From: Novakomyces olei
Taxonomy: Eukaryota > Ascomycota > Novakomycetes > Novakomycetales > Novakomycetaceae
Assembly (NCBI GenBank): GCA_016906335.1
Contig: JADEYG010000001.1
Location: 186,001-250,000, forward strand
Direction: 5' to 3'
Length of the DNA stretch: 64,000 bases
Shown here: positions 56,701-64,000 of the stretch, one piece after another
How positions within the stretch are numbered: the stretch's first letter is position 1
Layout of the letters: each line of letters starts with the position of its first letter
Position numbers and translations under genes: made by a program
Notes under the pieces: generated by a model
The model's input: the letters and a program-made list of their open reading frames with translations, nothing else
Databases searched by the model: none
Told to the model about the DNA's origin: nothing

Positions 56701-57205
56701 AAAATTTGAGAAACTGGGCTCCTTGAAATCGCTGTTATGAGTCTGCTTTGCTATTGGTTGCTTGATTTGCTTGCTTGGTTTTTGTCGCTTTGTCGATTTG
56801 TGGCTTGACCAAAGCCAACCGAGCTGATAAATGGTGTATTGTGCCATGATATGCTGGTTTTCTTTCTTTCTTTCTTTCTTTCTTTCTCTCTTTGTCTTTT
56901 AAGAACACCAAAAGGTTTGGGTCAAGGATGGTTTTTATCAGAATCATGCGAATGCTGGCTTTGATGCCATTGCCTTGCAGCGACCAAAACGGTAAGTTTC
57001 CTATGACTAACAAAAATAGAAGAAAAAAACAAAAAGCAACGAATGTCTGAATATAAAAATCAAGCCGAAAAGGCAAAACACAAAAAACACAAAAAAAACA
57101 ACAACAGAACAATATAACAATATAAACAAAAAAACAAGAAAGCTAAAAAAGCAAAAGAAGCGACAAAACGAAATCGCAAAAATGCGGAAAAATAAAAAAG
57201 TGCAA
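53397..57205 (-). repeat. Arm B, right copy
   Basis: Inverted, near-identical copy of 37470-41046, longer by about one 236-bp unit. It includes the frame copies 53625..54059 (+) and 54749..54979 (+), the tandem repeats and the TTTC microsatellite at about 56862-56888. Confidence 0.92.
55920..56760 (-). repeat. 236-bp tandem repeat, about 4 copies
   Basis: Unit boundaries at about 56038, 56274, 56510 and 56746 give a 236-bp period. Every unit keeps TCACGTGA (55923, 56154, 56389, 56624), unlike the left array. Confidence 0.9.
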
Positions 57206-58310
57206 AGAAAGCAAAGAAAGCAAAAAACTATAAAAGCAAAGGAGCGAAAAAGAAGATTAGCAAAAAAGCAAAGAACCAAAAAAGCAATGCAAAATAGCAA
57301 AGAAGCTGAAAAGCAAAAAAGCAAAGAAGCAAAATAACAAAGAAGCAAAATAACAAAGAAGCAAAATAACAAAGAAGCAAAATAACAAAGAAGCAAAGAA
57401 TCTAAAAAGCAAAAAAGCAAAGAAGCAAAAAGAAGAACTAAAACATAAAGGGAACAGGGGGACCAAAAACACAAAGAACCAAAATGAAATAGCAAAGAAA
57501 GAACCAAAAAAGCAAACAAGCAAACAAGCAGAAGAGCAAAGAAAGAAAAAAAGCAAAACAACAAAGAAGCAAAATAACAAAGAAGCTAAAAAGCAATAAA
57601 AGCAAAAAAGCAAAAAAGAAAAGAAAGCAAAGAAGCAAAGAAGCCAAAGAGCAAAGAAAGCAAAAAACTATAAAAGCAAAGAAGCAAAAAAGAAGATTAG
57701 CAAAAAAGCAAAAAAGCAAAAAAGCAAAAAAGCAAAAAAGCAAAAAAGCAAAAAAGCAAAAAAGCAAAAAAGCAAAAAAGCAAAAAAGCAAAAAAGCAAA
57801 AAAGCAGAAGAGCAAAGAAAGAAAAAAAGCAAAATAACAAAGAAGCTAAATAACAAAGAAGCTAAAAAGCAATAAAAGCAAAAAAGCAAAAAAGCAAACA
57901 AGCAGAAGAGCAAAGAAAGAAAAAAAGCAGAAGAGCAAAGAAAGAAAAAAAGCAAAAAAGCAAAAAAGCAGAAGAGCAAAGAAAGAAAAAAAGCAAAATA
58001 ACAAAGAAGCTAAATAACAAAGAAGCTAAAAAGCAATAAAAGCAAAAAAGCAAAAAAGCAAAAAAGCAAAAAAGCAATACAAAATAACAAAAAAGCAAAG
58101 AAGCAAAAAAGCAATGCAAAATAGCAAAAAAGCAAAAAAGCAAAAAAGCAAAAAAGCAAAAAAGCAAAAAAGCAAAAAAGCAAAAAAGCAAAAAAGCAAA
58201 AAAGCAAAAAAGCAAAAAAGCAAAAAAGCAAAAAAGCAAAAAAGCAAAAAAGCAAAAAAGCAAAAAAGCAAAAAAGCAAAGAAGCGACAAAAGAAAAAAA
58301 GTAAAGAAGC
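57206..58310 (-). repeat. GCTTTTTT satellite, right (1.1 kb)
   Basis: Reverse-complement counterpart of 33476-37450, about a quarter of its length. It includes runs of AAAAAGCA longer and purer than on the left (58130-58275) and the spacer containing GGGAACAGGGGGACC at about 57450. Confidence 0.95.
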
Positions 58311-59119
58311 GAAAAAGAGAAAAATCAAAGAAGTATAAAATAGAACTAAAACTAAAGGGAACACGGGGATTAAAAACACAAAGAACCAAAATGAAGTAGC
58401 AAAGAAAGAACCAAAAAGGTAAAAATGCAAAAAAAACTCTAACAAACTAAAAACTAGAAAACAAAGAAGAACAAAAAAAACAAAATCAACAAAATCAACA
58501 AAATCAACAAAATCAACAAAATCAACAAAATCATCAAAATCATCAAAATCATCAAAATCATCAAAATCAACAAAATCAACAAAATCATCAAAATCAACAA
58601 AATCAACAAAATCAACAAAATCAACAAAATCATCAAAATCGACAAAATCAACAAAATCAACAAAATCAACAAAATCAACAAAATCAACAAAATCATCAAA
58701 ATCATCAAAATCATCAAAATCATCAAAATCAACAAAATCAACAAAATCAACAAAATCAACAAAATCAACAAAATCGACAAAATCAACAAAATCAACAAAA
58801 TCAACAAAATCAACAAAATCAACAACAAAAAAAATAAAAACAAAGAAACCAGATTGTCTGAATAACAAAACAAAACCAAAACGCAAAAGTATAAACGAAA
58901 CAAAAAACCCAACAAAAACTAAAATTACTGAATTTCTTAATAAAGAAACTCAACTAAACTGAATTAAAATAAAATAAAACCAAAAGAAACAAAAACAACT
59001 GGATGTCTGATTTACAAAGCAAAATAAAAACCAAAAAATTAAAATAAAAACAAAAACAAAATTGAAAAGCAACAAAAGGTAACGAATGTCTGTCTGATTT
59101 TACAAGAGAAAGAACTGGA
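58311..59119 (-). repeat. AAAATCAAC satellite and A-rich spacer
   Basis: 58481-58824 is about 38 tandem 9-bp units (AAAATCAAC, with AAAATCATC and AAAATCGAC variants). On the left the same unit has only 2-3 copies near 33300. Around it lie A-rich spacers with TGTCTGAAT words. It encodes VDFVDF- or LLILLI-type frames that are not genes. Confidence 0.9.
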
Positions 59120-60060
59120 TGTCCGAATTACAAAAAAGTTACTGGGAGGTTTTGGTTAACAAATTGTTTTCTTGTGATCCTGCGGATGCTCGCTTCGATG
59201 CCATTCCTGTTTCAGGTGGCGAAATTGGTATGTTTTTTTTTATTAAAAAGACAAATAAAAAAGGATTATGCCTGTAGAAAAAAGACGAGAATCCCACACA
59301 TTGAAAGAACATTGCTTCAACGAAATCCAAAAACAAATTCAGGCAAACTACAGTTCGTAAAGACGCATTCTTTCGCTGGCGTTGTGTTGTTGTTTTATTT
59401 TGTTTTATTTTTTATTTTTAATTTTTAATTTTTGGTTTCAGTTCTTATTTTACTTCTTGAGATTTTTTTTTTTTAATCCCATGCTTCTAGCCTTGTGCAT
59501 ATGGTACTTCCAGCTGTGTTTTTTCTTTTTTTTTTTTTTGTTTTGGATTTTTCTTCACGATTTTGTTTCTTTGTTGATTTGTTTCTTTAAAATATACAAG
59601 GTAGGTCAGCGGTGACATTTGTCGATCATCGCTGGCCGGGGGAGTGTTGTAACCAAACACCCCTCTCACTAGAAAAGTTGCAAACTGGCCAACTTTTCTG
59701 GAGAGAGCGATTTTTGGTTACTCTGAAGGCACTAAAAACAAGAAATCGTTAGAAATAATGGTTTTTCTATCTTCTTTCTTGTGCTTGTTTATTTGGCTTG
59801 CTCTTGTATTTCTGTTTCTAAAATGGGCTTTGATACAAAGGTATTAGTGCAAGCTTAGCCAAATTCAGATATCGATGGATATCCAGAAAGCAGAAAGCTT
59901 AACTAAAAGCATTGTCTACTCGCTTGTTACTCTACGCTTGTTAATCTGCGATTTGGTCCTCTTGAAAATGAAAATTAATAACCGAGCAATGAATGCTATT
60001 TTTGGCAACGTTGCTGCTTTTGCTAAAGAGTCATATGACTCAGAGTGAAGATTTCTACGC
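59120..60060 (-). repeat. Block A, right copy
   Basis: Inverted match to 30598-31516 (and to 32086-32880). It has the hairpin AGAAAAGTTG/CAACTTTTCT at 59671-59699 and the CGCAGGATC end word near 59185. The palindrome ends at 60060 with GTAGAAATCTTCACTCTGA read inward. Confidence 0.88.
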
Positions 60061-60629
60061 AAACTAACAAACAAAAAACAAAAAACACTGAAAGTCTGAA
60101 TAACAAAACAAACAAAACGAAAACACAAGAAACCAAATGCATGAACTAAAAAACTAAAAAGACAAAAAAATAGTAACAAATGCCTGGATAGAAAACCAAA
60201 CAAAAGGAACACAAAAACCCAAAAAACCCTGACGTGGATTATTATTGTTTATTCACTTCATGATTCAATCTCCAGTGCTTTATACAATATATTATATTAT
60301 ATTATATTATATTATATTATATTATATTATATTATATTATATTATATTATATTATATTATATTATATTATATTATATTATATTATATTATATTATATTAT
60401 ATTATATTATATTATATTATATTATATTATATTATATTATATTATATTATATTATATTATATTATATTATATTATATTATATTATATTATATTATATTAT
60501 ATTATTATATTCACAAAACATATCGAAACCTGCCGACTTTGCACGATCTGTGCGTAGAGTAATGTGCGAATTTAAGTAAAGCGTATCCTAAATTAACCTC
60601 TGTCTACCACCAGTCTGGCATGTGCTGGC
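60061..60629. other. Spacer with TATTA pentamer run
   Basis: It carries one more GTCTGAATAACAAAAC word (about 60088) outside the palindrome proper, then the pentamer array and the LST7 promoter. No gene is seen. Confidence 0.5.
60283..60507 (+). repeat. (TATTA)n pentanucleotide array
   Basis: About 44 perfect tandem pentamers, immediately outside the right end of the palindrome. Confidence 0.95.
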
Positions 60630-61446
60630 ATGGATTCTATGGTATAAACTAACACCTTTGCTGCCTTTCTAACTCGATATCCAGATATGTATAGCGCATT
60701 TTTGTGAGGTTCATGGCCCTGTTGTGGTGATGACTACGCAATGCGTACAGTCATCATCACCAAAGTCTAACGTGGCAGAGCAGATTGCAGGAGAGAACGA
60801 TACGTCAGTTTCCTCGCCACTGCAGGAGATAAGCCCTCCTGGCTCATGTGCCTCATGCTCCATTTCACTCCCCAAACATTTACGCTCAAATTTTGCTCCT
60901 GTAATGACCACAGACAGCGGTAATGGCTATGTGTGCATAAGTGCACGACATCCTCAGTCTCAGGCGCGCTTTGCCGCTCTAAGGCAAAGCTGTGTGAGGG
61001 CTTTAAATTGCGAAATAATTCCAAAACGTGAAGGCCCTTTGTTTTTTTCGGACCGTGATATTGGTTATGCCACTGCCTACGTTTTCAGTTTGCAGGATAA
61101 ATCTGCCCGTGGCGGTACTCGTAATTATGCTCTGCTTTGTCTCAATCAAGATCCTCTGGCGGCTCTCGCTACTTGGGAAGATACGATTCAACGATTCGAA
61201 AATGTTGCTTTGCATTTGATTGCTGCAAATCAGCGTCAACAGCGTGGAGCGGACATAGAGCATCAGAGACCCACCAGTCCTGGAATTCAGATTAAAGCTC
61301 GCTCACCGGAAGGGTTTTTACGTAAACGCGATGATGTTGGGGTAGCAAAAAATCTGGCAGAGCTTACGTCTCTTTCTGACGTGTATTTACAAGTGCATGT
61401 AGGGTTCTCCTGGCTCTTGTCACTTTGGCAGGATTCTAGCCGCTAG
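60630..61446 (+). CDS. LST7: Lst7/folliculin (FLCN longin domain)
   Basis: 257 aa in two exons: 60630..60641 (MDSM) and 60685..61446. The 43-nt intron ends CTAACTCGATATCCAG. The joined start MDSMICIAHFCEVHGPVVVM is the signature N-terminus of folliculin. PLFFSDRDIGYATAYVFSLQ, DKSARGGTRNYALLCL is the longin core. It is as short as yeast Lst7, lacking the C-terminal DENN part of animal FLCN. Lst4-Lst7 acts at the vacuole as a GAP for Rag GTPases in amino acid sensing to TORC1. A Cys-rich patch (SCASCSISLP) lies near residue 55, as in other folliculins. Confidence 0.9.
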
Positions 61447-61692
61447 GACTATAGTTGCACGGTGGACAGTATGTTATAAGCATCCAGATAACTTTTTTTC
61501 TCCTGATTTTTCCCCGTTTGCTTTGGGTCACAAAGGAAGCAGTGTTGCCATGAAAAATAGCTTGATTATTTTTCAGCTTGTAAATATTCTAGTCTTGGAA
61601 TTGATTTGGAGTTAATTATTGCTTTCGCAAACAGGAACCGTTTGTCATTATTATGTGAACGCGCAAATTTAAACGCCTATACCTTCCAGAAT

Positions 61693-64000
61693 CTAATCCT
61701 CATCCTCCAGGTAGCTGTACATAAACTTGAACTCTGGTTTTTTCCTTTGTATCCACGATCCTTCAAAGTCAAAGTACCTGTAAGTGCCTGACTCGTACTC
61801 ATCTGTAATGATCTTGGGTTCCTCATGGCGCTGGAACCAAGTGAGATATTTTTTGTGGAAACGCCAGCTTTGCTTTTTCAGCTCGTGTGCCGCTAATGAT
61901 CTGAATGTATTAATAAAAGTTCAGATATAACTGCAAGTGATTGAACAATGCAGCTTACAATTGAAAAAAGATAAAAATCAAACGAAAATATTTAATCTGA
62001 ACTAGTTCATATCCTTTGATAAAAAAAACAAAACAAATGAAGTATGTTTAAACAGATCAACAAACAAGAAAACAAAACCCCGTGAATTTGAGCAGATAAA
62101 GCACATCCAAAACCGCAAAATCTAACAAATAAATAAACATAAAAACGACTTACTGTTGATATGTCCCAGGCTGATAGTAAAACATGAAAAACAACGTATC
62201 CGTATCCATTTTCTCTACTGCAAAAGGAGATTCCAGCGAGCGCAATGGGTGCTGAGGGTAATAAGGCGGAACAGTAAAAGGGTTTCGCGGTTTGTAGGGC
62301 GGTTGCAATTCACTATCAGCCGCATCCGTCACATGATGAAATGATGCACTTAATAAAGCACCCGTTTCTGCATAGCTTCTTTGTCCCAAAAATTTTGATC
62401 GCGCGGATTCAAACGACGTAGCCAAATCTTGAATACCTTGCGGTAAATCAGCGGTCAAGCTAGCTGCCTGCTGCACTTGAGTCTTTTGATTAGTATTGAA
62501 ATTATTGTTTTGAACTACAGATGAGACCGTATTGGCCGCAGTCAGTGAGGGCGATGACGCTGTTCCGTCTGTTTCAATGCCTGGCAGTGTCGTCCCCGGC
62601 TGCCTCTGAGAAGGTAAACCTGGTGCTCCAGACCCTGTGGCTCCACTGGGCGTTCTTTGAGCAGAATCTGTGTCTGGTTTTGCTATAGACGAAGACGAAG
62701 ATGAAGCAGCAGCAGCAAATGCATACTGTAAACCTTCTGCACGGGGTTTGGGAGCTGGAGGCAAAGGAGCAATCTTGTGTGCACCACTTCCTCCTGATTG
62801 TGACGAGAAATCACGAGACGGTAATTTCGCAGGAGTAACTGAAGGCTTCCTTGCAGTTGTAGACGGAGCAGCAGGTTGAGCAGTGACGGGTAATGGCCTT
62901 GACGCCAATCCTGCTCCGGTAGGAGCAGTCTCCTTTTTGCTGCTGAGGAGTGAAGGTGAGTTAGAAGCACCTTCATTAGGACCTGCTTTGTCTGGTGAAG
63001 ACGAAGTCTTGTCCTCTTTCTTGTCCTTGCTCGCTTTTTCATCTTCTTTCTCAGTCCTGTTACTTTCGCTATTCAGGTTGTAAATAAGATCGTCTGTAGG
63101 CGGTTCGTCCTCCACTAGCTCCGGCTCTGCGACCAGTTCATCCGAGTCAAGATTTAGATCTTCATAAATGTCATCATCTTCCGCAAAATCAACGTCCTGG
63201 TTCGATTCGACATAGTACGCAACGTCCTCTTTGATCTTATCAACCTGTGAGGGAGAGAGTGAGTCATTCTCAAGCAGCCTTAAAATCTTTTCAAGTCTGC
63301 CTTGATGCCATTTATGTCGATCTATGAAATGCTCAACCTCATGCAGTCGATCCTGCTTTGAAGCATCACGCGATTTCTTCTTGACCGAGCTGTGTAAAGA
63401 ATCTTGTTCTGACTCTAATTGCTCTAACTGCCGATCCAGCTCTTCAATCATAGACGATATCCATTGGCCAATTTCTGATTTTTCTTTCTCTTTGGGATCC
63501 AATTTAGCCGCTGCTGATAAGCCTTCTTTACTAAACGCTTTTGTCTTCATTTCTTTCTCGACCGCCTTGAACTCCTCCATTTTCTGATTGTTAAATTAGT
63601 AAAAAAGACACCTCCAGCCAGAAACCATACCGTTTCAATCAGCCTTCGATTTTCAAGAAGAGGCTTCTTGTCCTTGATATCGCTGCTAGCAGCCCATGTT
63701 TTAATTTGGTCTCGAAGCCGTTGTAACCGTTTGATCTCTTTCTTTAAATCCGATTCGAGCTTTTCCTTTTGCGACTGGTTATTTGAGGCATCTAATTTGA
63801 ACTGAATATCATCAAAAGCCGCAATCTTTGTCAATTTAGCAACCAAGTTATAATCAAAACGATTTTTCTGTTGTGTCAATACCCCTTCTTGAACCTTTTT
63901 GAAGGTCCTGTCTATCTCGGCTAAATATTAAGTTAGCGATCATGAATTTTTCGCTCAGTGAAAGCATGTCATGATCTGTGCTTACCCTGAAGTTTCCGTG
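61693..64000 (-). CDS. NOT3: CCR4-NOT subunit Not3/Not5 (5' end beyond window)
   Basis: Exons 63986..>64000, 63631..63920, 62154..63583 and 61693..61900; 646 residues are visible and only about three codons are missing (the window opens at RKLQ). The N-terminal Not3 coiled-coil domain is clear: [71 protein letters not shown] long Ser/Pro/Ala-rich linker (residues about 240-480) leads to the NOT box: [50 protein letters not shown] and [20 protein letters not shown]. It scaffolds deadenylation and codon-optimality decay in the cytoplasm. The last intron is 253 nt, long for this window. Confidence 0.94.

Larger units (their letters stand above)
30598..60060. repeat. 29.5-kb imperfect palindrome around a gene island
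   Basis: Sequence from 30598 inward reappears, reverse-complemented, from 60060 inward. Order on the left is block A1, TATTTTTG satellite, block A2, T-rich DNA, GCTTTTTT satellite, arm B, island. On the right it is arm B, GCTTTTTT satellite, AAAATCAAC satellite, block A. Arm B copies look about 99% identical by eye; blocks A look about 90% identical. The satellites differ greatly in length. The island 41.2-53.2 kb is single-copy and carries seven recognisable genes. No transposase, reverse transcriptase, integrase or target-site duplication was recognised. Confidence 0.9.

Noticed and set aside
37470-57205. Palindrome as an assembly artefact
   Set aside because: The arms differ in tandem-repeat copy number, satellite length and scattered single bases, so one arm is not a copied contig. 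Long-read confirmation would still be desirable.
58026-58915. VDFVDF- and LLILLI-repeat frames resembling a repeat protein
   Set aside because: Simple translation of the AAAATCAAC array; no flanking domain, signal or splice support.
30598-60060. Classic regional centromere with inverted repeats
   Set aside because: Layout is similar to fission yeast or Candida tropicalis centromeres, but the core holds seven apparently intact, normally organised genes including the highly expressed type GLN1. Kept only as a possibility in the findings.
30598-60060. DNA transposon, LINE or LTR element as the origin of the palindrome
   Set aside because: No transposase, reverse transcriptase or integrase motif, no paired direct LTRs and no clear target-site duplication at 30598/60060.
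1-64000. tRNA, rRNA or CRISPR arrays
   Set aside because: I looked for T-arm words (GGTTCRANYCC) with matching acceptor stems and found none convincing. The tandem repeats have no unique spacers of CRISPR type.

Overview
The window looks like nuclear DNA of an ascomycete fungus. It carries a Zn2Cys6 zinc-cluster regulator, ATG11, a neutral trehalase with its calcium-binding N-terminus, NOT3, LST7/folliculin, AIM19 and a SurE-type phosphatase. Genes are compact with short introns (mostly 30-60 nt), GT..AG ends and a CTAAC/CTGAC/CTAAT branch site only a few bases before the acceptor. Interstitial TTAGGG/CCCTAA words recur between genes. UPF0652 and Golgi-pH-regulator genes, absent from budding yeast, argue against a close Saccharomyces relative; I cannot place the species. 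Most exon structures were worked out by hand from frame, splice sites and family conservation; joined lengths close in frame wherever exon limits are given as resolved.

Left flank (1-30.6 kb) is ordinary gene space: NHP6-like HMG protein (-), a zinc-cluster regulator (-), a TFIIIC zinc-finger subunit (+), an unidentified spliced gene (+), ATG11 (-), SurE-like phosphatase (+), prenylcysteine oxidase (-), a cystathionine-lyase-like PLP enzyme (+), a dysferlin-domain protein (+), neutral trehalase (+), Golgi pH regulator-like protein (-), cyclophilin A (+), a Ser-rich protein (+) and a phytanoyl-CoA dioxygenase-like protein (-).

The centre, 30.6-60.06 kb, is one large imperfect palindrome. From outside in it has a ~0.9-kb block A (duplicated on the left around an octamer satellite), a T-rich octamer satellite (GCTTTTTT/GCTTCTTT; ~4 kb left, ~1.1 kb right) and a ~3.6-kb near-identical arm B that includes a 236-bp tandem repeat (3 copies left, 4 right). 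The arms enclose a ~12-kb island of normal genes: OMS1-like methyltransferase, UPF0652 protein, glutamine synthetase, mitochondrial ribosome recycling factor, a CDK10/11-like kinase, AIM19 and VMA21. No transposase, reverse transcriptase or integrase was seen. The layout resembles a fold-back or invertible segment, or an inverted-repeat regional centromere, though a gene-filled core speaks against the last.

Right flank (60.06-64 kb): LST7/folliculin (+) and NOT3 of the CCR4-NOT complex (-), which lacks only its first few codons at the window end. There is no operon logic; genes are independent and often divergent or convergent. Recurring themes are nutrient signalling and autophagy (ATG11, LST7, glutamine synthetase, trehalase), mitochondria (OMS1-like, RRF, AIM19) and acidification of endomembranes (VMA21, GPHR).
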